A stretch of DNA of 64,000 nt. Origin: DASCNA01 sp036011305. Lineage in GTDB: Bacteria > Verrucomicrobiota > Lentisphaeria > Victivallales > GWF2-38-69. Every line of letters begins with the position of its first letter. The stretch's first letter is position 1. The stretch spans positions 7,835 through 71,834 of the forward strand of contig DASCNA010000066.1 of NCBI GenBank assembly GCA_036011305.1, written 5' to 3'. The notes beneath the pieces were generated by a model, which saw only the letters and a list, made by a program, of their open reading frames with translations, was not told where the DNA came from and made no database searches. Shown piece by piece: positions 43,132 through 53,172 of the stretch. Position numbers and translations under genes: made by a program.

Positions 43132-45327
43132 ATGTTTGCTGAAGATAAATTTAAAAAATTGAGAAAAGAGAAAAAGTTAACTCAGAAACAATTAGCTGAA
43201 CTTTTAGGTAGATCTTTGAGGACTATTCAGCTTTGGGAAAAAGGAAGTATAGAACCTCCCAAATCAGTACTCCCACTAATTTCTAAAATTCTTGAAGTTC
43301 CCATAACTTCAATATCCGATCACGTTATTAAAGAGAGGGCTGAACTTAAGGGTGGTCATGATAAACTGGATTTCTTAAGTAAAAGTCTCATGGATTTTTC
43401 ATCTAAATCAGAATCTGAAAAATTTCAAATGTTCATGGATATGCAGAAGAGTAATGAAGTTCTGCTTTATGAAACTAGAGATTTAAAAAGGATTACAAGG
43501 GAATCTAAGACAATTTTGAATTCTATAGATTATATAATATATAGAAAAAACAGATCCTTAAAGTATGTATTTGTCAATGATTTTTTTCTGTCGTATTTTG
43601 GTATATCTGAAACCAGCTTAATTGTAGGACAGAGAGACAGTGATATTTTTTCTTCCAAAAAAGAATGGATGGAACTTAATTTATTAGAACAGGAAGTATT
43701 AAAAACACAGAAACCAATAGAAAATCAAATTATTCAGGTTCCTAACTTTTCAGGTAAAAACAGGATAGGTTTATTAAACCTCAAACCGGCTATAAATGAA
43801 GAAGATAAGCTTATTGGTGTTATTGGATATATAAAAGATATTTCAGGAGAACAGATCTCCAGAGAAAAACATTTTTATATGGAATCAGTTTTAGAGAAAA
43901 TCGAGTATGTAATATGGATAATAAAACTTAAGCCTTACAGACATTACCTTTATATAAATAAAGCAATTGAGTCAGTTTACGGTGTGACCAAAAACAATTT
44001 TTATCAGAATGTTAATTTTTGGTTTAGTTTTATTCATAAAGATGACAGAAAAAAAACCAGAAAAGAAATTGATGCAGGAAATAAGGAACTGATATATAGA
44101 ATTGTGCTTCAGACAGGAAAAATCAGATGGATTAGACATTTTAATTATAATGCAGTTATAAATGATGAAGAGGTAGAATTCTGTGTAATTAAAGATATTA
44201 CTCAGGAAAAACTGGCGGAAGAGAAAAATGAACTGCTTGAAATTAATATTAATGAAATGGTTGATGCATTGAGTGTTAGAGATATAAGTGCCGGGAGATA
44301 TATATATTTAAATAAAGCAATTGAAAAAGTGTATGGATGCTCAATACAGGATGCATATAAGGAAAAAGGATTTGATCTTTGGTTAAGTAAATCTGTTCAT
44401 CCTGACTTTCTGGAAAAAGAAAAAGAGTATGTACAAAACAAATCCTGGCCTCCAGTTAGAGTTATAAAAATATTCAGAGGGGATGGTAAGGTTCGATTTG
44501 TAGAGGTTACATTGACCAATAAAACTTTTTCTGGTAGAGAATGTAGAATTGCTATATCAAGAGATGTGACCGAAAGAATAAGAATTGAAAAAATGCTGAA
44601 TCTTCTTGAAGCTAATATCAATAGCATGGATGATGCTGTTTTTGTAAGAGATTTAAGAGAAAATAAATACATATATATAAACCGGGCTGCGGAAAACATT
44701 ATAGGCTGTTCTTTGGATGAAATTCCTGACAAAGATGGATTTGATTATTTAAATGAAAGATGTATTCACCCGGACGACAGGGAAATTGTAAATAAAATGA
44801 AATTTGAAGCAGTAGATAATATGCCTGCTTTCAGAATTATTAAACCTGACGGTGAAGTTAGATGGCTGGAAAGCTCTGTTACTCAGAAAAAATTTGGAGA
44901 CAGAGAGTGTATAATAAAGATAGCAAGGGACATAACGGAAAGAAAAAAATCTGAAGAGATCAGAGAAATTCTCGAGGGTCATATAAATGTTCTTAACGAA
45001 GCACTGATAGTAAGAGATCTGGAAACACAGGAATGCATATATGTGAATAATGCCGTAGAAACAATATTCGGATATCCAAAAGATACACCTGTAAAAGATA
45101 CAAATTTTGAATTCTGGCTGAATAAAATTATACATTCTGAAGCAAGGGAAAAAGAAAAAGAATATATAAATAATAACTCATGGCCTAAACTCAGGAACGT
45201 AAAGATAATTAAACCTAACGGAGATATTGCACTAATAGAAATTTCCCTTAATATCAAAACCTTTATGGGGAGGAAAACAATAGTATCAGTGTATAGAGAT
45301 ATTTCAGACAGGTTTTCTATTAACTGA
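43132..45327 (+). CDS. XRE-type HTH regulator with five PAS domains (B)
   Basis: A 731-residue protein: HTH at 1-65 (LRKEKKLTQKQLAELLGRSL, then RTIQLWEKGSIEPPKS), a linker helix, then about five PAS/PAC units near 130-240, 255-365, 375-485, 490-605 and 610-730. Repeated signatures are VRD...YIYLNKAIE, IHPDDREIV, a P-x-(R/F)-x-x-(K/I)-IxxPDGEVRWLE block, and closing RDVTERI, RDITERK and RDISDRF. No kinase or cyclase domain. I start at ATG 43132, which aligns with the start of the dead copy at 34840; an upstream TTG adds only spacer. Probably senses a small molecule or redox state and acts on DNA directly. Confidence 0.88.
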   Translation: MFAEDKFKKLRKEKKLTQKQLAELLGRSLRTIQLWEKGSIEPPKSVLPLISKILEVPITSISDHVIKERAELKGGHDKLDFLSKSLMDFSSKSESEKFQMFMDMQKSNEVLLYETRDLKRITRESKTILNSIDYIIYRKNRSLKYVFVNDFFLSYFGISETSLIVGQRDSDIFSSKKEWMELNLLEQEVLKTQKPIENQIIQVPNFSGKNRIGLLNLKPAINEEDKLIGVIGYIKDISGEQISREKHFYMESVLEKIEYVIWIIKLKPYRHYLYINKAIESVYGVTKNNFYQNVNFWFSFIHKDDRKKTRKEIDAGNKELIYRIVLQTGKIRWIRHFNYNAVINDEEVEFCVIKDITQEKLAEEKNELLEININEMVDALSVRDISAGRYIYLNKAIEKVYGCSIQDAYKEKGFDLWLSKSVHPDFLEKEKEYVQNKSWPPVRVIKIFRGDGKVRFVEVTLTNKTFSGRECRIAISRDVTERIRIEKMLNLLEANINSMDDAVFVRDLRENKYIYINRAAENIIGCSLDEIPDKDGFDYLNERCIHPDDREIVNKMKFEAVDNMPAFRIIKPDGEVRWLESSVTQKKFGDRECIIKIARDITERKKSEEIREILEGHINVLNEALIVRDLETQECIYVNNAVETIFGYPKDTPVKDTNFEFWLNKIIHSEAREKEKEYINNNSWPKLRNVKIIKPNGDIALIEISLNIKTFMGRKTIVSVYRDISDRFSIN

Positions 45328-45331
45328 TCCA

Positions 45332-45382
45332 ACGACTGCTAAATTCATATTCATTTTGAGAATTATATGTTCTAGCAGTCGT
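45332..45382. terminator. Inverted repeat between convergent genes
   Basis: A perfect 10-bp stem, ACGACTGCTA (45332-45341) with TAGCAGTCGT (45373-45382), and a 31-nt loop, between the HTH-PAS B stop and the metF stop. There is no T-tract, so termination is uncertain. Confidence 0.4.
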
Positions 45383-45420
45383 GTATATAATAACAGATGA
45401 ATAAGTGTGGCTGTTATATA

Positions 45421-46302
45421 TTATAATAATCCTTCTTCTTTAAGTCTGTTTACAACTGAGACAACAGTGTTCGCCCTATTCATTGTATAAAAATGCAGAC
45501 CGTCAACTCCTCTTTTAAGTAGATCTCTGCATTGCTCTAATGCAAGATTGGCTCCGTATTCAGAAACAGCCTTTTTGTCATCCTGAGGTAATGCAGCTAA
45601 ATCGGTTTTGATTTTTTTAGCAATTGTAGTTCCGCAGACTTTAGCCAAATTGTTCATAAGCTTTTCTGTATATATAGGCATTACACCGGGGATGATTGGA
45701 ACAGTTATTCCTACATTTCTGCATTTATCTACAAAATCAAAAAAATACTGATTGTCGTAGAAATATTGGGCTACAATATATTCTGCACCGTTTTTGATTT
45801 TCTGCTTCAGAACTTCAATATCGTTGTCCATGTGTTCAGATTCAATATGACCTTCAGGATATCCTGCAGCGCCAATACAGAAATCATATTTTTCATTTAT
45901 AAATTTAATTAAATCAGATGCATAGTTAAAAGCTTCAGGGTGCGGGACATAATTTTCATCCCATGTAGGAGCATCGCCTCGGATTGCAAAAACAGTCTCT
46001 ATTCCAAGCTCTTTAAACTGATCAAGTACTCTGATAAGCTGTTCTCTGCCAAGTCCTACACCGGCAATATAGGCAACAGTCTTAAGGTTATGGTCGTTTT
46101 TCAGTTTATTAAGAAGTTGAACTGAACCTTCATGATTGGAACCGCCTGCGCCAAAAGTTACAGAAACATAGTCAGGTTTGAGTTCTTTTAGTTTCTCCAA
46201 CGCTTTGTCTAAGTTGATACTTGCCTTATCGCTTACAGGTCTTGAGAATTCAAATGATATGACAGGTCCTTTTCTTTTTGATATATGTTCTGCAACTTTC
46301 AT
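45421..46302 (-). CDS. metF: 5,10-methylenetetrahydrofolate reductase
   Basis: A 293-residue FAD enzyme that makes 5-methyl-THF for methionine synthesis. Family landmarks: VISFEFSRP near the start (catalytic Glu in the usual P-x-x-E region), PDYVSVTFGAGGS, the FAIRGDAPTWDE segment around 107-118 that contacts folate and FAD, GAAGYPEGH, GAEYIVAQYFYD and GVMPIYT. The C-terminal GVDGLHFYTMNRAN is the normal end. An AGGATG site lies before the ATG. It is downstream of the metallophosphoesterase gene on the same strand with a 145-bp gap, so probably has its own promoter. Confidence 0.95.
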   Translation of the reverse strand: MKVAEHISKRKGPVISFEFSRPVSDKASINLDKALEKLKELKPDYVSVTFGAGGSNHEGSVQLLNKLKNDHNLKTVAYIAGVGLGREQLIRVLDQFKELGIETVFAIRGDAPTWDENYVPHPEAFNYASDLIKFINEKYDFCIGAAGYPEGHIESEHMDNDIEVLKQKIKNGAEYIVAQYFYDNQYFFDFVDKCRNVGITVPIIPGVMPIYTEKLMNNLAKVCGTTIAKKIKTDLAALPQDDKKAVSEYGANLALEQCRDLLKRGVDGLHFYTMNRANTVVSVVNRLKEEGLL

Positions 46303-46446
46303 AAGTACATCCTAAGGTTGGTTATTATAATTACATAAAGAATATAGTATTAGACAATTGAAAAACAACTTTTTTCAGCTGATAGATTCAATATAATATA
46401 TATGTGCTCAGCTTTTATTCTGTAACTGAGATGGGGGGTAGTTAAA

Positions 46447-48186
46447 CTAATTGTTAACCGACTTTGAAATCAGAATTACTGCATAACCTTCGTATTTATT
46501 TTTTCCAACTGTTTTGATTTTTGCATTATTAATACTTATAGCATAATTATTATCCATGGTCCAAGCGACGTCGAATCCTCTCATGTATCCGTTTTCTCTA
46601 TTGCCGTTATTGCAACCGGGCTCTGAAACAGATATTTTGTCTGGTGATGATTTATCAGAAGAACTGTTTGGAGTAGTGAGCTTAATATTACCAAGAACGG
46701 TTTTGTTTCTTTTTTCGATGGTTAATGAAACAGCTTTTAAAGGAATAATATTGTTGAATGTGAAAAAACAATTTTTATTCGATGCAATAGTTTTATTGTT
46801 TACTGTAATAATGCTGTCGGTTTTGTTTATTATCTGTATTGAAAATCTATCAACCTTTTTTCCTTTAGCAGACCACTCTTTAAAATATTTATCATAGAAT
46901 TTATTAGCCCAGGATAATTCATTTCCGCTATCTGATGGAAGTGTTGTAAAAGTTTTATTGGCAAAGTCATATTTGATCTTACCAGACAGTCCGTAAGATG
47001 AAGAATCAATATAATAAAATTTTGAAGTGGTGAACTGTTTTTTGCCTTTTTGCAGTGTAATTAATCTTGCTCCGTTTCCAAGATTTGCCCACCAGTTTGA
47101 TAGAGTCTTCAGCCCGTAGCAGATTGCTACCCCGTCTTTTGTAAACCCGCTAAAATGATTATAATGGTCATGTCCGCTGAAAACACCCATTATATTATCG
47201 GATTTCACGATAGTATTGTAGAAATGTCCTCCATCATTCTCATTGGCTGATACAAGATCGTTATAATACCATGATCCCCCTATATCCTTTTTTTTCTTTA
47301 ATTTCTTATTGTAGACTTTAATTCTCGGATTATATACTAATTCTGAGCCGAGTGTTTTATATACCGCTTTTTTGTTTTTCCATAAATCAGGAATGTGCAT
47401 AAATAATAATGATGGATAGTTATAAGAAGTACTGTTTATTTTTAGCCAATTTACTATGGTTTTTCCTTTAGTCTTCGGAATTGAAGTAAATCCTCCATCC
47501 CAGGTATTAATGAAATAAAGAACTGCAGATTTATGATTACTGTCGTCATACACCGGCACTAAGTAATTGCCTGGTGTTAATTCATCGTTATTATTTTTAT
47601 CGAAGAGAGGCACAAAAGAATTATTTAAACCGGCTAGAAAATTGAAGTATTCTCTGCATTTTTCTTTTGTGTAATTATTTTCAATATCATGATTACCTAT
47701 GGCAAATGTCCATGGAACAGGTTTAGAATCATACATTATTTCTTTTTCATCCGTTAGATCAATTAGACCATGAGTATAGATTTTTTTGCCATCTTTATTT
47801 TTTCCTGTCCAAATGTATTTTAATTGGGGAAATACATTGGCCCAGCCTTTGTACTTTGGTGTCTCATTCATGTAGTTAGGCATCTGAGTTACAATGTCTC
47901 CGGTAAAAACAATAAGATCTATGTTACCTCCAGGAGCAGCTTTTTTCAGGTTAATTAACATATCTTTTAATTCATTGTATGTATTTTCTGTCCATTTCCA
48001 TTTATTCTGGTATGTGTTAGGTTCATCACAGAAATCAATATGAGTGTCAGTTATTTGAACTATATTAAATAATCCATCTTTATTGAACTTCAGTTTTTTG
48101 TTTATATTGCTTACTGCTTTTAAATTGAAAGTCCATGCTAATATGAAAATGCTGGTAATAAAACTTGTCGCGATGATTTTTTTCAT
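46447..48186 (-). CDS. Secreted calcineurin-like metallophosphoesterase
   Basis: A 579-residue exported enzyme: signal peptide to about residue 24 (NLKA-VSN), then the dimetal phosphoesterase motifs in order: IVQITDTHID (about 42-51), IVFTGDIV (about 92), FAIGNHDIE (about 165), MHIPDLW and GVFSGHDHYNHF (about 340). The fold resembles purple-acid-phosphatase-like or DUF4073-type secreted phosphatases. The last 130 residues form an extra beta domain with a Ser/Asp-rich linker (NSSSDKSSPDK). Substrate unknown; probably phosphate esters or nucleotides outside the cell. Confidence 0.88.
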   Translation of the reverse strand: MKKIIATSFITSIFILAWTFNLKAVSNINKKLKFNKDGLFNIVQITDTHIDFCDEPNTYQNKWKWTENTYNELKDMLINLKKAAPGGNIDLIVFTGDIVTQMPNYMNETPKYKGWANVFPQLKYIWTGKNKDGKKIYTHGLIDLTDEKEIMYDSKPVPWTFAIGNHDIENNYTKEKCREYFNFLAGLNNSFVPLFDKNNNDELTPGNYLVPVYDDSNHKSAVLYFINTWDGGFTSIPKTKGKTIVNWLKINSTSYNYPSLLFMHIPDLWKNKKAVYKTLGSELVYNPRIKVYNKKLKKKKDIGGSWYYNDLVSANENDGGHFYNTIVKSDNIMGVFSGHDHYNHFSGFTKDGVAICYGLKTLSNWWANLGNGARLITLQKGKKQFTTSKFYYIDSSSYGLSGKIKYDFANKTFTTLPSDSGNELSWANKFYDKYFKEWSAKGKKVDRFSIQIINKTDSIITVNNKTIASNKNCFFTFNNIIPLKAVSLTIEKRNKTVLGNIKLTTPNSSSDKSSPDKISVSEPGCNNGNRENGYMRGFDVAWTMDNNYAISINNAKIKTVGKNKYEGYAVILISKSVNN

Positions 48187-48437
48187 ATTGCTCCCAGTTA
48201 ATTATTTAAATAGATGAATTGTTATACCACCTGTAAAGTATATTATACAGTAAAATCTTCATCTATTTCAACATGTCCTTATCACAAATTTACAATTGAG
48301 AACTTGTGATATATATAGAGGCAGAGAATGTTTATTTATTAACATTCTGGAAGAAAATATGAACTTTTAACTGTAAAGGTATTGAAATTATTAATAAAAA
48401 TAATAGAAATAAATGGATAAACAGAGAAAGGAGGGTT

Positions 48438-48641
48438 ATGGAATTAGACGAAAGAATTTTGAAGGTGCAGGAGAAAATTTCTAATTTAAGCTACTATCTA
48501 TTCAGCTTCAGGGGTGAACAAAACTACGAAACATACGGTGATATTTTAGATGAATATAAAATATTACAGAGAGATCTTGGCAGGTTGCTAGAAGCATATA
48601 AGCGTCTGGAACCGCAAGAAGATGTAGAGTTAGCTATTTAA
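48438..48641 (+). CDS. Small coiled-coil protein, 67 aa
   Basis: The ATG has a very strong AAAGGAGGG ribosome site, which supports a real gene. The 67 residues are mostly one or two helices with heptad-like Leu/Ile spacing (RILKVQEKISNLSYYLFSF and YKILQRDLGRLLEAYKRLE) and an acidic tail. No family recognised. It stands alone between the divergent metallophosphoesterase gene and the convergent MutS-like gene. Confidence 0.65.
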   Translation: MELDERILKVQEKISNLSYYLFSFRGEQNYETYGDILDEYKILQRDLGRLLEAYKRLEPQEDVELAI

Positions 48642-48705
48642 TCTCAAAAAACTTACATTTTAATTAATATCATAAAGTTTTTATAAATACGATGTTAATT
48701 TTCTG

Positions 48706-48768
48706 TTAAAAAATTGAAGGGCGAAGTTCCACTTGAACTATATTTAGTTCTACAGGAGCCTCACCCTT
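48706..48768 (-). terminator. Two-tier hairpin terminator of the MutS-like gene
   Basis: An outer 14-bp stem (48717-48730 with 48755-48768, two wobbles and one mismatch) encloses a perfect 6-bp inner hairpin GAACTA/TAGTTC (48735-48740, 48745-48750). On the minus strand it is followed by TTTTTT (48708-48713). Confidence 0.8.
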
Positions 48769-48791
48769 TGATTGTGAAATATGTGGTAAAA

Positions 48792-50114
48792 TTATGATAC
48801 GTTGTTAAGAATATCGAAGACTTTTTCTCTTTCGAGAATCATAAGTCCTAATCTCTTATCTGATACACCTTCGTTAAGTTCATATGGGAAGTGGAATTCT
48901 CCATCAATAATTTCAGCATCAAAACATTTACAGTTCATTAATTTTTTAGTTTCTTCATCTTCAACTAACTCTATTAAATGTGATGATAAAAAGTAAATGT
49001 GGTTTTTCCAGTTGGCGAACCCCTGAATAACTTTTTTAGAAGCTTCATATGCATCATGTACATTTGTTCCTTTAAAGAGTTCATCAAGTATTATGAATGA
49101 ACTTTCAGAAGTACTTATAGTTTCAGCAACAGATTTTACACGTCTTACTTCACTGTAGAAGTAACTGTAGCCTAGCTGCAGATCATCCTGTGTTTCTATA
49201 CTGCTAACCAGTGAGTCAAAAATTGTTATTTCCATTGATTCTGCAGGCACTGCTAATCCTAGATGTGCAAGATAGAGTGACACACCGCATGATTTTAAAA
49301 ATGTTGTTTTACCGGCCATATTAGGTCCGGTTAAGAAAATAAATCCATTTCCATCTGAGAGATTTATATCATAAGATTTAGGATCTTTAAGGAATGGATG
49401 ATATAACCCCTTGACATTAAATACAGGAGAGTCTGCAGATACGAATTCCGGGAAGACAAAATTCTTTTCTTCTATAACGTCTGCAAATGCTAAATAAACA
49501 TCAAATTCAAAACAGATATCTATTAAGTTTAAAGCCTCTGTCAATACTTCTGTTCTGAAGAATTTATCGAATCTGTAAACGTATTTAAGTGGAACTTCAG
49601 TTCCATTGACTTCTTTCAAAAATAAAGCTGTTTCAGGATTTGTCAGGAAACTGTTTATCTCTTCTAGCATTGCACTTACTCGAGAAGGAAGATCTTCATC
49701 TGATGAATGTTTATGGGTAAATTCCTGCAACTGACCTAAAAATTTTCTTAATGTCAGTAAGCCTGTATGCTGATCATAGTAGTTTTCCTTAAATCTCATC
49801 TTAACAATTTTAAGCTCAAGAACATTTGTTGCATGTGTCGGATCTATTCTGAGTTTAAGATATCTTGTTACATCTTTTAAAAGTCTGTCTTCAAATGGAA
49901 ACTCCCATGAGTCTACATATTTTACAAAATATTTTAATGCTTCCTGAGTAGTTAAAATCTGTGCTGTATTCTGAATGCCGTCTGTAAAGAATCTTTCCAG
50001 TTTCTTTTTTCCCCCGGTTGTTTCTGCACTATTAAAAAAATCAAATATAGAGGTTTTTACCCCCCTGCTTGGGACTATTTCTAAATCAGCAAGTGTTTGT
50101 TCGTCAAATTTCAT
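48792..50114 (-). CDS. MutS-like ATPase lacking mismatch-recognition domains
   Basis: A 440-residue protein that contains only the MutS core: a helical lever region (about 25-220) and the ABC-type ATPase. Walker A is GPNMAGKTT (263-271), the signature-like region is YSYFYSEVRRV, Walker B is IILDELFKGTN (about 340-350) and the switch histidine lies in FLSSHLIELV. The N-terminal mismatch-binding domain and the C-terminal Smr nuclease domain of MutS2 are both missing. Many bacteria have such MutS-related orphans of unknown role. A GGAAAG site precedes the ATG; strong terminator downstream. Confidence 0.9.
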   Translation of the reverse strand: MKFDEQTLADLEIVPSRGVKTSIFDFFNSAETTGGKKKLERFFTDGIQNTAQILTTQEALKYFVKYVDSWEFPFEDRLLKDVTRYLKLRIDPTHATNVLELKIVKMRFKENYYDQHTGLLTLRKFLGQLQEFTHKHSSDEDLPSRVSAMLEEINSFLTNPETALFLKEVNGTEVPLKYVYRFDKFFRTEVLTEALNLIDICFEFDVYLAFADVIEEKNFVFPEFVSADSPVFNVKGLYHPFLKDPKSYDINLSDGNGFIFLTGPNMAGKTTFLKSCGVSLYLAHLGLAVPAESMEITIFDSLVSSIETQDDLQLGYSYFYSEVRRVKSVAETISTSESSFIILDELFKGTNVHDAYEASKKVIQGFANWKNHIYFLSSHLIELVEDEETKKLMNCKCFDAEIIDGEFHFPYELNEGVSDKRLGLMILEREKVFDILNNVS

Positions 50115-50670
50115 TTTTCTTTCCTTTTTTTGTAAAGTTTCTTAAGAAACATTATTTATTTTGAATAAGAGTATGTTTTATAGATATGTAGTTAATCTTA
50201 GATTTATTAAAATTCTATATTATTGCTTTATTGAGCGGCTCTACCTTCATACTCGACGCTTTCAGTTAAAATTCAAAAATAAAGATAAAACTATACATTA
50301 AATTTTTAAAATATCAAATCGTTACGAAAATAACAAGCATGAAATTGAGCCCAATTTATTGTTTTTTAAAAATACGTTATTGTAATAATACTTATTATTA
50401 ATTGAACAGTAAAGCATTAGGATTAAGTTGAGCTTTATTGGATAATTTTTAGTATGCAAGCTATATTTTAAATTATCGTTTCAGATAAAAATAAGATAAT
50501 TATTTAAAATTTAATTAGAATAATTTGACATTAGAATTATAATCAATATCTGCCAAATTTATTTAAATATTTTATGAGCATAGCGACATATTTATAATTT
50601 TTATATTATTTGATAGTTTGTTTTACTTAAGTTTGAAGACATTAAAATAGAATACTGATATAAGGAAAAA
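50115..50670. other. Intergenic region, about 550 bp
   Basis: Mostly AT-rich spacer. One less AT-rich patch (50227-50270) reads on the minus strand as a short protein-like tail ending VEYEGRAAQ before a stop. It may be the end of a lost gene, but is only 14 codons. GTTTCTTAAGAAAC (about 50139) is a simple palindrome near the MutS-like start. Confidence 0.4.
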
Positions 50671-51495
50671 ATGAATAATAGCGGTTTTATTAAAGAACTT
50701 GACAAAAAATTTAAAAAAGAATGTAAAAAGGGAAGATTGAACCCAAAATTAAGAGCTGAATTTATATTTTTTGGATTATTGCAGAAAGGTGAGCAATACA
50801 GTGAATTTTTGGATGCGAATATAGAAGAAGTTGATCTGGCTAAAATTGTAGTCTGCATGCTTGGTTCAAAAAACCCTCTATATAAGGAGATTATAAATGC
50901 TTACAGGGAGAAAATTGATTTTTCTACAGTTGTTTTTGAATTGATAAAAAATCAGATGCCTTATAAAGCATTTGTAAAGGAATATAAAAAAAATATTAAT
51001 TTCAACCTGGTTCTGATAAAATTGGTAGATAGTGAAATTGATTATCAGAATTTTATAAAAGAACATAAAAATAAAATCAATATAAGCAGTGTTGTTCTTA
51101 ATCTAGTTAAAAATAAAAAATCATTTAAACATCTAGTAAAAGAATTTATAAATGACGTGAAATTTGATTCTATAATAATTGAGCTGATCAAAAATAAATT
51201 TCCTTATAAAAAGTTTGTTAAAAAATATAAAGAAGAGATCGATTTTGACTGTATAGTCATAAACCTTGTAGACTCCTCTTATCCTTGTAAAGATTTTATA
51301 GAATTATATTCCGAAGATATAGATTTTGATAATGTGCTCCTGAGTTTTATTGATTACGATACTCCATATAAAGATTTTGTTGATGAATATAAAGATAAAA
51401 TTGATTTTAATACAATTGTAGAAGAGATAAAAGATAATGAAGTAGAGCAAAGGGAAAAATTCTACAAGGAATATGAATCAGAAATTCATTTGTAA
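50671..51495 (+). CDS. Protein built of 27-residue helical repeats
   Basis: A 274-residue, very charged protein with no signal peptide. After a 40-residue helical start (KELDKKFKKECKKGRL), about eight tandem units follow. Units 3-8 are exactly 27 residues each. The consensus is P-Y-K-x-F-V-K-E-Y-K-x-x-I-D-F, then two to three variable residues, V-V-x-x-L-(I/V)-(K/D)-N; for example PYKAFVKEYKKNINF and PYKDFVDEYKDKIDF begin units 3 and 8. Each unit should form two short helices, giving a solenoid. I do not recognise the repeat family. A short ninth unit ends the protein. Likely a protein-binding scaffold; target unknown. Confidence 0.8.
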   Translation: MNNSGFIKELDKKFKKECKKGRLNPKLRAEFIFFGLLQKGEQYSEFLDANIEEVDLAKIVVCMLGSKNPLYKEIINAYREKIDFSTVVFELIKNQMPYKAFVKEYKKNINFNLVLIKLVDSEIDYQNFIKEHKNKINISSVVLNLVKNKKSFKHLVKEFINDVKFDSIIIELIKNKFPYKKFVKKYKEEIDFDCIVINLVDSSYPCKDFIELYSEDIDFDNVLLSFIDYDTPYKDFVDEYKDKIDFNTIVEEIKDNEVEQREKFYKEYESEIHL

Positions 51496-51658
51496 AGCTG
51501 AAGTTTACTACTTGTTTCTTCGTCCCAAGTTAACAGTTTTTTTAAATTGATCTGGTTAAATTATCCTGTATCTAATCTTATTACTTACAGGACTTTATAA
51601 TTCTGAATTGTGTAGTTTATTATTAATAATTAAATATTATCTAATTTGAGGTATATAA

Positions 51659-52354
51659 ATGAAAACTGCATTGATTACCGGAACCAACAGAGGTTTGGGG
51701 CTAGAGTTTGTTAAACAGTATTTGAACAGTGGATGGAATGTTATTGCATGCTGCCGAAAACCTGATGATGCAAAAGAATTGAATCAGCTTAAATTCGACT
51801 TTACAGAAGAACTGGATATTTACGGTCTTGATGTTTCCAATTTATCCGCCATTACTAATTTTGCCGACTGTCTTAGAATTACACCGATAGATTTATTAAT
51901 CAGCAATGCAGGTATGTATGGTTCTCAGTTAAACAGTTTTGGCAATGTTGATTATGAGAATTGGATTGAAACCTTTAAAGTAAATACTATGGCAGGACTG
52001 AAAATAGCAGAAAGTTTTGTAGATCATATTGCCTGCAGTACAGATAAAAAACTGATATTTGTTACCAGTCAGATGGGAAGTATTGATGATAATGGATCAG
52101 GGGGAAGTTATATTTACAGATCTACAAAATGTGCATTAAATGCTGTTGTAAAAAGTCTATCAGTCGACCTTAGAAGTAGAAATATTACTGTATCTACTAT
52201 TCATCCTGGATGGGTCCTTACAGATATGGGAGGTCCTAATGCTCTAATATCAGTTGAAGAAAGTGTTAGCGAAATGAAACGTACTATAGATGAGTTGAGC
52301 ATTGAAGTTTCAGGAAATTTTCTTAATTATGACGGAAACACTATTTTATGGTAA
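51659..52354 (+). CDS. Short-chain dehydrogenase/reductase, CsgA-like
   Basis: A 231-residue SDR enzyme with the NAD(P) motif TGTNRGLG (7-14), the NAG motif in LISNAGMYG (about 80-88), a serine in VTSQMGS and the catalytic Y-x-x-x-K as YRSTK (about 156-160). STIHPGWVLTDMGGP is the usual SDR tail of the C-factor (CsgA) branch. Substrate unknown. The methyltransferase gene begins 20 bp downstream on the same strand, so the two are probably co-transcribed. Confidence 0.88.
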   Translation: MKTALITGTNRGLGLEFVKQYLNSGWNVIACCRKPDDAKELNQLKFDFTEELDIYGLDVSNLSAITNFADCLRITPIDLLISNAGMYGSQLNSFGNVDYENWIETFKVNTMAGLKIAESFVDHIACSTDKKLIFVTSQMGSIDDNGSGGSYIYRSTKCALNAVVKSLSVDLRSRNITVSTIHPGWVLTDMGGPNALISVEESVSEMKRTIDELSIEVSGNFLNYDGNTILW

Positions 52355-52373
52355 TATTTGAAGGATATAAACT

Positions 52374-53096
52374 ATGAGAATGAACTCAGTTTTAGGTAAA
52401 AAAATATTATCTATAATTCGCGATGGGGTCTATGCTCATCCAGGCGGGCGGCAGGCCGTTGATATGGCTTTTGAAGGAATATTACCAGATAATAATCGTA
52501 GAATTTTGGATGTTGGCTGCGGGCTTGGAGGTACTTCTAATTATGTGCAGTCTGAAGGTTATGGAAAGGTTACAGGAATTGATATCGATAAGGATTCAAT
52601 TTCTTATTGCCGAAAACACTACCCAAAAGTAGATTTTATTTTAAGCGGAGCGGATGAAGCTGATAAGAAAATACAATGTAAATATGATTTATTCTATCAT
52701 TTTTGTTCTTTTTATGTATTTCCTGATCATATAAAAGCCTTGCATTCATTAAGAAATATTGCAAATGAACCTGCTGAGTTAATTATATTTGATTATGCCG
52801 ATTCCGGTAATACTGAACCAAAACAGCATCCTATTGTAAATCCTTTAAAGTTAGATAAGATACAAACTCAGCTAAAATGTACTGGATGGAAGCTGGATAA
52901 TCTAGATGATATAAGTGAATACTTTCTTCAGAGTTATATAAATTTTATTGAAGATGTATATAAAAAACGTGATCAAATTGTTGATATGGCTGATGAAAAA
53001 TGGTTTGATTTTGTAATACAGCGGTATTCCGGTTATGTCGAGGATTATAAACTGAAAAAATGGAAAGCCATAATCTTAAAAGCCAGTACAAATTAA
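52374..53096 (+). CDS. SAM-dependent methyltransferase
   Basis: A 240-residue class I methyltransferase. Motif I is ILDVGCGLGGTS (about 44-55), followed by VTGIDIDKDSISYCRKHYP with the acidic end of strand 2, and motif IV-like YDLFYHFCSFYVF. The C-terminal half is variable and helical (QSYINFIEDVYKKRDQ). The acceptor molecule is unknown. An AAGGA site precedes the ATG. It sits 20 bp after the SDR gene, suggesting one small-molecule modification pathway. Confidence 0.85.
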   Translation: MRMNSVLGKKILSIIRDGVYAHPGGRQAVDMAFEGILPDNNRRILDVGCGLGGTSNYVQSEGYGKVTGIDIDKDSISYCRKHYPKVDFILSGADEADKKIQCKYDLFYHFCSFYVFPDHIKALHSLRNIANEPAELIIFDYADSGNTEPKQHPIVNPLKLDKIQTQLKCTGWKLDNLDDISEYFLQSYINFIEDVYKKRDQIVDMADEKWFDFVIQRYSGYVEDYKLKKWKAIILKASTN

Positions 53097-53172
53097 TTTT
53101 TTATCTTATAATAATATAATTTTCTGCCTATTAAGAATTTATTTTTTATAATTAATTAATATAATTTTAGGT

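Noticed and set aside
44397..45332. Several minus-strand frames opposite HTH-PAS B
   Set aside because: Shadows produced by the repeated PAS coding sequence; no independent support.
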